From: an uncultured Bacteroidales bacterium
GTDB taxonomy: Bacteria; Bacteroidota; Bacteroidia; Bacteroidales; Bacteroidaceae
NCBI GenBank assembly: GCA_902774335.1
Contig: CACYHW010000008.1
Location: 25,689 to 89,688 of the forward strand
DNA: 64,000 bases
Reading direction: 5' to 3'
In this document: piece after piece, positions 46,727 to 54,927 of the stretch
Numbering within the stretch: the stretch's first letter is position 1
Layout: each line of letters starts with the position of its first letter
The notes under the pieces: model-generated
Told to the model about the DNA's origin: nothing
Seen by the model: only the letters and a program-made list of their open reading frames with translations
Databases searched by the model: none
Program-made: the position numbers and the translations under genes

Positions 46727-47974
46727 ATGAGTGTAAAATTCAAATATAAGCTCCTGATATATCTTGTAGCGGTACTGCTTGCGGTTCCGCAGATGCTGCA
46801 CGCGCAGTGGTTCGGGAGCAAATCGGAAAGGATAAACACTCTGCGTATGATTGTGGCAGGTGATTGGGAACGCATGCCTGTGGTCAATATGGAGGCCGGT
46901 GAGTCCATTGAGTTCTCCTTTGACGAGATGTCGCACCGCTATCACCGCTTTACCTACCACATACAGCACTACGATGCCCGCTGGCAACCATCGGACCTGT
47001 TGGAATCGGACTATCTGGACGGCTTTAACGGCGAGACCATCGACAACTGGCGCAACTCGTTCAACACCACTTTCGACTATACCCATTACAGCCTGACAAT
47101 CCCCAACAACCAGGTGAGCCTCAAACTGTCGGGCAACTACCGCATGTCCATACGTGAGGACGGCGTGGAGGTGGCCTACTTCAAGTTCTGCCTGAGCGAG
47201 GGTTTAAACTGCCTACAGGCTACCCTGAGCGGCAATACCGACATTGATACGCACGATTCGCACCAGCAGCTCAACCTGGCCGTAAACTACGCAGGGCTCT
47301 CCATCAGGGACTACACCAAGGAGCTCTACACAGTAGTGATGCAGAACGGACGCACCGACAACGCTGTTCTCAACCCCACTCCCACATACGATGCCGGAAA
47401 CCGTCTCACATACGAGCACTGCAGGGATCTGATATTCCCCGCCGGAAACGATTTCCGCCGTTTTGAGGTTGTGGACATGTATTACTACTATCTCAATGTG
47501 GACCGTATCAGTTACCACGATCCATACTATCACGCCAACCTGTCAAAGGACACCCGCCGTCACGCCTATAAGTTTGACTACGACCACAACGGACGTTATC
47601 TGATACGTGCCGACGAGTCCAACGACAATGACATCGAGGCCGATTACCTGTTCGTACATTTTGACCTTGCCGCCGATCCTTTGAACAACGGGAAGCTCTA
47701 CATATCGGGCCATTTCAACGGCGGAAACCTGGATTCCAGGAATGAGATGGAGTACAACGCAGGCGAAAAATCATATCAGGCCACCATTCTCCTCAAGCAG
47801 GGTGCTTATGATTACCAGTACCTTTGGGTTCCCGACGGACATAAAGCCGGGCGCACTGAACTTATAGAGGGTGATTGGTACGAGGCCAAGAACGAGTATC
47901 AAATCCTGCTTTACTACCGCCCGCGCGGCTCACGCTATGACCGTCTGATCTCTCAATTGACAATTGAGAATTGA
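46727..47974 (+). CDS. DUF5103 (T9SS plug-type) secreted protein
   Basis: 415 residues with a signal peptide ending MLHAQ. It matches the DUF5103 family, described in Flavobacterium as the Plug protein that closes the SprA channel of the type IX secretion system. RINTLRMIVAGDWERMPV, YHIQHYDARWQPSDLLESDY and YDYQYLWVPDG are characteristic. The last residues IEN and the stop are encoded by the heptamer repeat. No other T9SS gene is in the window. Confidence 0.85.
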   Translation: MSVKFKYKLLIYLVAVLLAVPQMLHAQWFGSKSERINTLRMIVAGDWERMPVVNMEAGESIEFSFDEMSHRYHRFTYHIQHYDARWQPSDLLESDYLDGFNGETIDNWRNSFNTTFDYTHYSLTIPNNQVSLKLSGNYRMSIREDGVEVAYFKFCLSEGLNCLQATLSGNTDIDTHDSHQQLNLAVNYAGLSIRDYTKELYTVVMQNGRTDNAVLNPTPTYDAGNRLTYEHCRDLIFPAGNDFRRFEVVDMYYYYLNVDRISYHDPYYHANLSKDTRRHAYKFDYDHNGRYLIRADESNDNDIEADYLFVHFDLAADPLNNGKLYISGHFNGGNLDSRNEMEYNAGEKSYQATILLKQGAYDYQYLWVPDGHKAGRTELIEGDWYEAKNEYQILLYYRPRGSRYDRLISQLTIEN

Positions 47975-47980
47975 GAATTA
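47955..47980. repeat. AATTGAG heptamer repeat, left arm
   Basis: It encodes the C-terminus of the DUF5103 protein, then continues into ATACGCTGAGCTTGCGT and GTGACATAAAAAAG, closely matching the spacer at 4132-4169. Confidence 0.9.
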
Positions 47981-48012
47981 ATACGCTGAGCTTGCGTATG
48001 TTCCGTGACATA

Positions 48013-48042
48013 AAAAAGACGATCCTGTGGACCGTCTTTTTA
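48013..48042. terminator. bidirectional terminator inside the repeat module
   Basis: Stem GACGATCC/GGACCGTC (one mismatch) flanked by A and T runs. Confidence 0.8.
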
Positions 48043-48075
48043 AATTCTCAATTCTCAATTTTCAATTCTCAATTT
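48043..48075. repeat. AATTCTC heptamer repeat, right arm
   Basis: Inverted arm. It contains the TGA stop and the last Asn codon of rarA. Confidence 0.9.
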
Positions 48076-49340
48076 CCTTTCTTTCCCCAAAGAGCATCCA
48101 TGCGCTCCTTGATCCTGTCCTCCTGTGCATTGGACTGAGGTTCCCAGAAACGGGTACCCTTGATTTCATCGGGCAGATACTGCTGATTCACAAAGTGACC
48201 TGCATAATCATGGGCATACTGGTAGTTCTCACCGTATCCCAGGTCTTTCATAAGTGATGTGGGTGCGTTCCTGAGATGCAGCGGCACCGGAAGATTTCCG
48301 GTCTCTCCCACCTTGGCCAAGGCTGCGCCGATACCCAGATAGGCCGAGTTGCTCTTGGGGCTGGTAGCAAGATACACCGTTGCTTCGGCCAGCGGAATAC
48401 GTCCCTCGGGCCATCCTATCTTCATAACCGCATCAAAGGCAGCATTGGCTATAAGCAGTGCGTTGGGATTGGCCAGGCCCACATCTTCGGAGGCCGATAT
48501 CACCAGACGGCGTGCTATGAATGCCGGGTCCTCGCCTGCCTGCACCATGCGTGCCAGCCAGTAAAGGGCTGCATCGGGGTCACTGCCGCGTATTGACTTG
48601 ATGAAAGCCGATATGATATCATAGTGCATCTCGCCGTCCTTGTCATACGCCAGGGGGTTCTGCTGCAAACGTTCATTGACGATTTCATCGGTGATTACCA
48701 CCTTATCGGAACTGTCTGCCTCAACCACCAGTTCCAGTATGTTGAGCAGTTTGCGGGCATCGCCGCCCGAAAAACGCAATATTGCGGTTGTCTCCTTGAG
48801 TTCTATGTCGCGCTCCTTGAGAATGACATCGATCTTTACGGCGCGGTCCAGCAGCTTGAGCAGGTCATCCTTCTCAAGCGAATTGAGTACATAGACCTGC
48901 ATGCGTGACAGGAGCGGACGTATCACCTCGAACGACGGGTTCTCGGTAGTTGCACCTATCAGCGTTATGTCACCACGCTCCACGGCGCCCAGGAGTGAAT
49001 CCTGCTGAGCCTTGTTGAAGCGGTGTATCTCGTCGATAAAGAGTATTGGACTGCCCTTGGTACGGAACAGAGGGTTACTGCGGGCACGGTCTATAACCTC
49101 ACGTACCTCCTTCACACCGGCAGTCACTGCGCTCAGGGTGCTGAACGGCAGTTCCAGCTTGGAGGCCACGATCTGTGCCAGAGTGGTCTTACCCGTTCCG
49201 GGAGGGCCCCAAAGTATGAACGATGACAGCCGTCCGGAGTCGATCATACGGCGCAGCACCGCGCCGGGACCTACCAGATGCGTCTGACCCACATATTCAT
49301 CCAGGGAACGGGGTCTCATTCTTTCTGCTAACGGCTGCAT
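48069..49340 (-). CDS. rarA: replication-associated recombination protein A (AAA+ ATPase)
   Basis: 423-residue MgsA/RarA/WRNIP1 family ATPase acting at stalled replication forks. Walker A GPPGTGKTTLAQI, Walker B ILFIDEIHRFNKAQQD, sensor ATTENPSFEV and the SSB-type tetramerisation domain with GSDPDAALYWLARM are seen. 16 nt downstream of the GT2 gene and probably co-transcribed. Confidence 0.94.
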   Translation of the reverse strand: MQPLAERMRPRSLDEYVGQTHLVGPGAVLRRMIDSGRLSSFILWGPPGTGKTTLAQIVASKLELPFSTLSAVTAGVKEVREVIDRARSNPLFRTKGSPILFIDEIHRFNKAQQDSLLGAVERGDITLIGATTENPSFEVIRPLLSRMQVYVLNSLEKDDLLKLLDRAVKIDVILKERDIELKETTAILRFSGGDARKLLNILELVVEADSSDKVVITDEIVNERLQQNPLAYDKDGEMHYDIISAFIKSIRGSDPDAALYWLARMVQAGEDPAFIARRLVISASEDVGLANPNALLIANAAFDAVMKIGWPEGRIPLAEATVYLATSPKSNSAYLGIGAALAKVGETGNLPVPLHLRNAPTSLMKDLGYGENYQYAHDYAGHFVNQQYLPDEIKGTRFWEPQSNAQEDRIKERMDALWGKKGN

Positions 49341-49356
49341 ATCCTTTTTAAATTGG

Positions 49357-50241
49357 TTACATCAAACTTATGTAACAGAGTTTGTAGAGGGAGAAAATAC
49401 GGAGTTTGGGCTTGGGTCCCAACAGGTTTTTCTCCATGCTCTTTTGGAAGAAAGTCCACAAAATCCTGAAGAACCACCTCATCCTGAACCTCTTGACCTT
49501 ATTGTAGTGAGTAAGCAGTTTTGAGCTGTCACCTATCTCATTCCTGTGGTCAAAGGCATTCAAAACGGCCTGACGGGTCTTGTTCAGGTAGACATCACTG
49601 CTCTCCAGACCAAGGTGTTCCACGGGGTTGTCAATATGGAGTATGCTCACTCCGTTCTCTTCCAGTTCATGTCCGAACTGCACGTCTTCATAGCCGTAAC
49701 CCACATACGACTCGTCGAACCTGATGGCCATGAATACAGGCCTATCTATGACAAAAGAGAACGATGTGAACCTCAGGTACGGGTTCTTGCTTCGAAAACC
49801 GGCCGAACGCTCATAAGCGGCACTCTTCTCATAGAGATACCTGAGTTCAACGCCTTCCCTGGGCATTTTGTCGGGATGTATAAGTCCGCCGCATACTACC
49901 GATGCCTTATCGGCGGCTTCCATGTATTTCCTTAGGAATTTTTTGCTCCTGACAGCCGAATCGCAATCCAGGAACAGGAGTTTGTCATATCTGGACTCAT
50001 CGGCCATGTAATTGCGTATGGCGGCACGTCCTATGTTGTGCGAGAGGGCAAAGAAACGGCAGTTCTCATGGCTCTCGGCAACGATGCGGTTCTTTTCCAG
50101 AATAGCCTTGTCTGTCGAGCAGTCATCGGCCACGATAATCTCGTATGGGACGCCTAGTTCCAGTCCCTGGAAATGGAGGTCCTTGATAAGTTGGGAGCAG
50201 TCCCAGTTATAGACCGGAATTAGTATTGACAACGATTCCAT
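49357..50241 (-). CDS. family 2 glycosyltransferase
   Basis: 294-residue GT-A fold transferase. SILIPVYNWDC, the DDCSTD nucleotide-binding motif, LDCDSAV (DxD-type) and a GYGYEDVQFGHELEE acceptor-side motif are present. The C-terminus is basic and hydrophobic, suggesting membrane association. The sugar and acceptor are unknown. In an operon with rarA. Confidence 0.88.
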   Translation of the reverse strand: MESLSILIPVYNWDCSQLIKDLHFQGLELGVPYEIIVADDCSTDKAILEKNRIVAESHENCRFFALSHNIGRAAIRNYMADESRYDKLLFLDCDSAVRSKKFLRKYMEAADKASVVCGGLIHPDKMPREGVELRYLYEKSAAYERSAGFRSKNPYLRFTSFSFVIDRPVFMAIRFDESYVGYGYEDVQFGHELEENGVSILHIDNPVEHLGLESSDVYLNKTRQAVLNAFDHRNEIGDSSKLLTHYNKVKRFRMRWFFRILWTFFQKSMEKNLLGPKPKLRIFSLYKLCYISLM

Positions 50242-50288
50242 ATCGCAAAGAAACGAATTAATTCCTAAAAGACATCATTTAATCGCAC

Positions 50289-50327
50289 AAAAGAGGGAGT
50301 GCCCTCCTGACGACACTCCCTCTTTTT
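50289..50327 (-). terminator. terminator of the second CE1 esterase gene
   Basis: Perfect stem GAGGGAGTG/CACTCCCTC with flanking A and T runs. Confidence 0.85.
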
Positions 50328-50342
50328 ATCATGACCTGACTT

Positions 50343-51482
50343 TTACTTCTTGAACAGCAACTGTGCGAAGGTGTTCAGGTAGAGTCTCCAGTTGGCCCAT
50401 ACATGACCGCCGTCCGACTTGTAGAAGATGTGGTCAAGACCACAGTCGGTAAGGGTCTGATCCAGGGTAACGGCACCGTCCCAAAGGAAATCGGTGGTAC
50501 CGCAAGCCAGGAAGTAGAGCTTTACGCCTGCCTTCTTGAGGGCTGTAATCTGCTCGGGAGTAGCGCTGCCTGCAGCTGACAACGGGCAGATCCAGTCGAA
50601 CATCGAAGGATACAGGATTGAAGCGGTGATGGTGTGGCCGCCACCCATTGACAGACCGGCAATGGCACGTGACTCAGGCTTGGCGATTGCACGGAACTCC
50701 TTCTCGATGAAGGGAACAATCTCCTCACAGAGGCTCTTTACATATGCGTTCTGAAGGGCGGGATCGCGGAAGTTCATGTCGCTGGTGGGAAGACCCAGTG
50801 TCTGGGCAGCCTGCTGGTTGGGGTTACCGTTAGGCATAACCACGATCATAGGCTCTGCAAGACCCTTCTCAATCAGGTTGTCAAGGATCTGTGCGGTACG
50901 GCCCATTGATGTCCAGGCCTCCTCATCGCCACCGGCTCCGTGAAGCAGATAGAGAACGGGATACTTCTTATTCTTGTTCTTCTCGTATCCGTAAGGAGTG
51001 TAGACGGTAAGACGACGGTTCATTTTCAGAATCTTGCTGTCATACCACTTGTAGGTAACGGTTCCGCGCTGATTGGCCTCCGAGTAGTTCTCGGTACGCT
51101 CGCCGGGAACCAGGAGCATATTCAAATAACGTGTTCCGTCACGCTGTACCATGTAGTTCTGGGGGTCATTGACCGATACGCCGTCAACCACAAAGTTGTA
51201 GGTGTAGATTTCAGGTGAAGGGGTGTCCACTGTAATCTCCCATATGCCGTTGGGGCCCTTCTGCATAGGAATACCGCCGCCGTAGGGATTCTCCATCCAG
51301 CTGCCTACCAGATTGACGATGGTAGCGTAGTTGGCATTGAGACGGAATGTTACCTTGTCGCCCTTAAGCTCGGGTGAGATAACCTGCTGTCTTCCACCAA
51401 AATTAAAGTTTGAAAGCTCCTGCGCCTGTGCGCCCAGGCACATGAATGTCACGAGTGTGACAACCGAAAAAAATTTCTTCAT
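50343..51482 (-). CDS. secreted CE1-type esterase (second of three)
   Basis: 379 residues, signal peptide ending GAQAQ. An N-terminal CBM48-like domain (about 30-125, VTFRLNANYATIVNLVGSW) precedes the alpha/beta hydrolase domain. Nucleophile Ser278 in GLSMGGG; oxyanion/HG motif LYLLHGAGG; catalytic His in GGHVWANWR. Likely an acetyl-xylan or feruloyl esterase. Same layout as the first and third copies, but without their Gln-rich or inserted loops. Confidence 0.85.
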   Translation of the reverse strand: MKKFFSVVTLVTFMCLGAQAQELSNFNFGGRQQVISPELKGDKVTFRLNANYATIVNLVGSWMENPYGGGIPMQKGPNGIWEITVDTPSPEIYTYNFVVDGVSVNDPQNYMVQRDGTRYLNMLLVPGERTENYSEANQRGTVTYKWYDSKILKMNRRLTVYTPYGYEKNKNKKYPVLYLLHGAGGDEEAWTSMGRTAQILDNLIEKGLAEPMIVVMPNGNPNQQAAQTLGLPTSDMNFRDPALQNAYVKSLCEEIVPFIEKEFRAIAKPESRAIAGLSMGGGHTITASILYPSMFDWICPLSAAGSATPEQITALKKAGVKLYFLACGTTDFLWDGAVTLDQTLTDCGLDHIFYKSDGGHVWANWRLYLNTFAQLLFKK

Positions 51483-51563
51483 AATTACTCAAAGGTTAAT
51501 AATTACCGTAAATAGTGATTGTTGTGCATTCTGCAGGGATAACAGGAACCGCCTGCATTGATG

Positions 51564-51571
51564 CAAATGTA
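51564..51571 (-). promoter_or_regulatory. -7 box (TACATTTG) for the second esterase
   Basis: Minus-strand match with a leader of about 80 nt. TGCAT/ATGCA palindrome adjoins it. Confidence 0.4.
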
Positions 51572-51629
51572 ACCAAAATTACAGATATACCAACTGTTTG
51601 AGTCTTAATCTGTGCAAAAAAGGGTTTAA

Positions 51630-52649
51630 TCAGAAGTAGAGCCAATGCCACCTCATTCCTACGCCACCGGTCTGATATTCAAGCGTCGGCATGGGTAGTT
51701 TTATTCCGCTCAGCACCCTGAGCACATGCTTGAGGGTCTTGTTGCGGCACGGAATGCGTGACAGGTCTATGTCCGGAGAGATAAAGAACTGGCGGTGACG
51801 TGCGTCGTTGGGCATATAGGCCAGCTGTCCGGGCTGATACTCCCAGCCGCGTCCCCAGTTGCCGTCCTCACCCACCTTGCCTGCCGGACGGAAATTGTTG
51901 TATTCACCGGTCATTCCCTCGGCTCCGTAGCCGATGGCCCACCCCAGCCATGAGGGATAACGGCTGTCCTTTTTCATCAGCAGTGACTTGACATCGAAAG
52001 ACATCCATATGGTCACGCCGCTGTAATCCTCGTACAGACGGTCCAGCCAGTCCTCGCCCATGATGAAATCACGCTCCATTGTCAGGGGATTGCTCACGTT
52101 GTATTTGGGACAGCCGGAGTTATGATAGGAGTACTTGAGTGCAATGCGCTGCTCGTGCCAGAGAGCCTGCTGCGCCATAAATAGTCCGGTACCCAGCAGG
52201 TTGGCACTCATATCGCCCCACGAGAATCCCCAGTCGGCCGACAAACCGTCAAAGATCTCTACTACCGACATCACGGCCAGTCCCAGCGTGCCGCCGTAGA
52301 TGATGGAGTGCTTCTCGTCCCATCCGGCCAGAAGCAGTGCCTCGTAGCCCAGGTTTCCCATGTTGTAACAGGCATTGGCGTGGCCTGCCTTGTCCATCTG
52401 CAGCCACTCCCTGTTATCGTTGTAGAAATGGAATCCGCCTGTTTCGGAGCCTGAATACCAGGATTTGTAAAGCGAAGTCATGATTCCGCCCACAAGTGCA
52501 CCCTCGGTGCCCAATACCAGCGAAACGTTCTTTTTGTAGTTTAATGTGGAATCTTCCCTCAAAGAATTGGATGAGGACTCTTTTGTCATGGATTTTACGG
52601 GGCCGCACAGTATAACGGCTGCAAGCAGGAGTGATAACTTTTTACGCAT
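51630..52649 (-). CDS. DUF2279 family outer-membrane or periplasmic protein
   Basis: 339 residues with a signal peptide (MRKKLSLLLAA onward). It matches the DUF2279/YfiM-like family: LQMDKAGHANACYNMG, GGTLGLAVMSVVEIFDGLSADWGFSWGDMSANLLG. Its function is unknown. Start at 52649 because the -7 box (52657-52664) is 7 nt upstream. Confidence 0.78.
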   Translation of the reverse strand: MRKKLSLLLAAVILCGPVKSMTKESSSNSLREDSTLNYKKNVSLVLGTEGALVGGIMTSLYKSWYSGSETGGFHFYNDNREWLQMDKAGHANACYNMGNLGYEALLLAGWDEKHSIIYGGTLGLAVMSVVEIFDGLSADWGFSWGDMSANLLGTGLFMAQQALWHEQRIALKYSYHNSGCPKYNVSNPLTMERDFIMGEDWLDRLYEDYSGVTIWMSFDVKSLLMKKDSRYPSWLGWAIGYGAEGMTGEYNNFRPAGKVGEDGNWGRGWEYQPGQLAYMPNDARHRQFFISPDIDLSRIPCRNKTLKHVLRVLSGIKLPMPTLEYQTGGVGMRWHWLYF

Positions 52650-52656
52650 AGCGGCG

Positions 52657-52664
52657 CAAAAGTA
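52657..52664 (-). promoter_or_regulatory. -7 box (TACTTTTG) for the DUF2279 gene
   Basis: Minus-strand match 7 nt before the ATG; implies a leaderless mRNA. Confidence 0.5.
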
Positions 52665-52672
52665 CAATTTTT

Positions 52673-53425
52673 TCACATCACCTGGCTGCCGTACAGTGCA
52701 AAATCTCCGCGCGCGGGATCATCGGGCCAGATTTTGGCCATTTGACCGGTAATTTCGACGCTTGTCCTAAGGTCAGCGCTGCTTCTGGAGGTGAGTCCCA
52801 GCGCACGTGCCGTTGCGTACACGTGTGTATCCACGGGAACCAGCAGCTGGGCCGGAGCAACACGGGTCCAGATACCGAAATCCACCGGGCTCCCCTTGCG
52901 TACCATCCACCTGAGGAACATATAGAGCCTTTTGTTGGCCGATGTGCTGCCGGGTACGGGAATGCCGTTCACGCCATCAAACTCACGGCACAGAGCAAGA
53001 ACTCCGTTCTCCAGAGGCTGGCCGGGCACAAACAGTTCCTCAAGGCTCTCCATTCGGGAATAGAGACTGACCAGACGTGCACACAGCGCCCTGAAATCGG
53101 CCCACTTGTAGAAGCGGTACAGGCAGCAGGTGTCCTCACTGCCGGCCTCTTTCCAAGCCCCCGACACGATGAAACGGTACGGACCGCCCGCCCTGTCCAT
53201 CATAGTGTGAAGCCCTTCAAGCACGCCCAGGAATACCTTACGGCTGCCATAAGCCATCCAGGCCGATATGAATGCCGATGTCTCAATATCGTGACGGTCA
53301 CGGTACCTGTGAGGGAACCGGACCGGATCTGAGTCCACAAAGTCGGGCCGCTCATACAGGTCTGCTGCACTTCTGAGTTGTGATACTATGCCGGGGGAAA
53401 ACTTATCCATCCTGTTACTGAACAT
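52673..53425 (-). CDS. TIGR02757 family protein
   Basis: 250-residue protein of the TIGR02757 (DUF2400) family, common in Bacteroidetes and of unproven function. LYERPDFVDSDPVRFPHRY, DIETSAFISAWMAYGSR and VPVDTHVYATARALGL are landmarks; the last suggests helix-hairpin-helix ancestry. ATG at 53425 or 53410 can be the start. The -7 box is at 53435-53442. It ends 23 nt before the DUF2279 start. Confidence 0.82.
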   Translation of the reverse strand: MFSNRMDKFSPGIVSQLRSAADLYERPDFVDSDPVRFPHRYRDRHDIETSAFISAWMAYGSRKVFLGVLEGLHTMMDRAGGPYRFIVSGAWKEAGSEDTCCLYRFYKWADFRALCARLVSLYSRMESLEELFVPGQPLENGVLALCREFDGVNGIPVPGSTSANKRLYMFLRWMVRKGSPVDFGIWTRVAPAQLLVPVDTHVYATARALGLTSRSSADLRTSVEITGQMAKIWPDDPARGDFALYGSQVM

Positions 53426-53434
53426 GAACAGGTA

Positions 53435-53442
53435 CAAAAGTA
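53435..53442 (-). promoter_or_regulatory. -7 box (TACTTTTG) for the TIGR02757 gene
   Basis: Minus-strand match 9 nt before ATG 53425. Confidence 0.45.
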
Positions 53443-53455
53443 CAAAAGTTATGAC

Positions 53456-53463
53456 TATCTTTG
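53456..53463 (+). promoter_or_regulatory. -7 box (TATCTTTG) for the hydrolase lipoprotein
   Basis: Plus-strand match 30 nt before ATG 53494. It is only 13 nt from the divergent box, so the two promoters may compete. Confidence 0.5.
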
Positions 53464-53493
53464 TAATGACCGTTCTACCTAAACAGGCAGTTT

Positions 53494-54891
53494 ATGAAGA
53501 GAATTCTGTTTTTGATACTGTCCGTTCCGGTACTGCTCATGTCTTGCCGGGATGAGGACGACAACGAAAAGGACTATTTGGAGGAACCCGGGTATGAAAT
53601 ACTCAGTTACAGCGACAACGGTTCCATATACTGTACCTACTCCTACCCGTCGGTTGACCACCAGGGCAATCCCGCAACGCTTTCATCGGCAATAATGGCC
53701 TGGAATCCTTCGGACCGCAACGGCGCCCAGATCAAGACACTGATAATAGGCTGCCATATCACCATAACGGCCGATGCCGAGTGTCCCACCCGCATGGAAG
53801 ATTCGCCGTCGGTCAACGACGTGCAGATGATGAAGGTGCTCTCCACATCGGCCATCATTCCGGAACTCAGACAGAGCGTCGTGATCATGCCCGATTATCA
53901 GGGTTACGGAATAACCACCAATATGGTACATCCATACATGTCACAGGAACTTACCGCACGGCAAGTTGCCGATGCCGTCAAATACGGCCTGCAGGCATAC
54001 AAGAGCCTGGAAAAGGCGCTGCCTTTTGCCAAGAACTGGAAGTCAGTCTGCATGGGCTTTTCACAGGGAGGAGCGGTTGCGCTGGCCACCCAGAGATACC
54101 TGGAGCAGAGCTCCATGGACAAGCAGCTGCACCTGGCAGGCAGTTTCTGCGGAGACGGTCCATATGACCTGGTAGAGACCATACGCTACTATTTTGAGGA
54201 TGACGGTCACTCCTATGACGTGCAAACAGAGCACCGGAGCGCCATGTCCACGATGCCGGTTGTCCTTCCGCTCATTGTCAAGGGCATGCTCGACACCGAT
54301 CCGGACATGAAGGAACACGGCATCAGTGATTTCTTTAGCAAACAGTTCATAGACACCGGTATATTTGAGTGGATAGAACACAAGGAAATGACTACCAACG
54401 ATATTGCCAAAGCCTTTTATGACATGTGCAGCGACGGTCTGACAGCCGCCGACGGCACGCAATACACGGCGCAACAGATGCAAGCTCTGTTCCCCTCCAG
54501 TTCGACATCATCGGGATTATATGGCGTTACGTCCCGTTTATCTGCAATGCTCACTCCCGATGCATACCGTCAGTTTACGGAATATCTGGCCTCCAGTTCC
54601 ACCCCGGCCGTAACGGGCAGGCCTGTTGATGACCTGATGCATGCGCTCGCCGTCAACTCCGTTGTCCAGGGTTGGGAACCAACCCACAGGATTGTTTTAC
54701 TGCACTCAAAATATGACACCGTCGTACCTTACGGGAACTACCTCTCGTTTGCCGGCAGCCATCCGCAGGCCCAGATCAAGTTCAAGGACTTGGGAAACAA
54801 GGATCATGCCGATACCGGAACAAGTTTTTTCCTGTCATTGATAAGTGTTACATTCTCTAAGGAGTTCACATGGCTATTTGCCGAAAAATAG
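53494..54891 (+). CDS. alpha/beta hydrolase lipoprotein
   Basis: 465 residues, lipobox VLLMSC (Cys17). The hydrolase fold has nucleophile Ser in GFSQGGAVAL, Asp in HSKYDTVVPYG and His in NKDHADTG, with VIMPDYQGYG earlier. It resembles secretory lipase or peptidase-like esterases; the substrate is unknown. Followed by glnS from its own promoter. Confidence 0.82.
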   Translation: MKRILFLILSVPVLLMSCRDEDDNEKDYLEEPGYEILSYSDNGSIYCTYSYPSVDHQGNPATLSSAIMAWNPSDRNGAQIKTLIIGCHITITADAECPTRMEDSPSVNDVQMMKVLSTSAIIPELRQSVVIMPDYQGYGITTNMVHPYMSQELTARQVADAVKYGLQAYKSLEKALPFAKNWKSVCMGFSQGGAVALATQRYLEQSSMDKQLHLAGSFCGDGPYDLVETIRYYFEDDGHSYDVQTEHRSAMSTMPVVLPLIVKGMLDTDPDMKEHGISDFFSKQFIDTGIFEWIEHKEMTTNDIAKAFYDMCSDGLTAADGTQYTAQQMQALFPSSSTSSGLYGVTSRLSAMLTPDAYRQFTEYLASSSTPAVTGRPVDDLMHALAVNSVVQGWEPTHRIVLLHSKYDTVVPYGNYLSFAGSHPQAQIKFKDLGNKDHADTGTSFFLSLISVTFSKEFTWLFAEK

Positions 54892-54892
54892 G

Positions 54893-54900
54893 TAATTTTG
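54893..54900 (+). promoter_or_regulatory. -7 box (TAATTTTG) for glnS
   Basis: Match directly after the stop of the hydrolase gene, 27 nt before ATG 54928. Confidence 0.55.
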
Positions 54901-54927
54901 CACCCTGATTATTTTTAGCACTTATAT

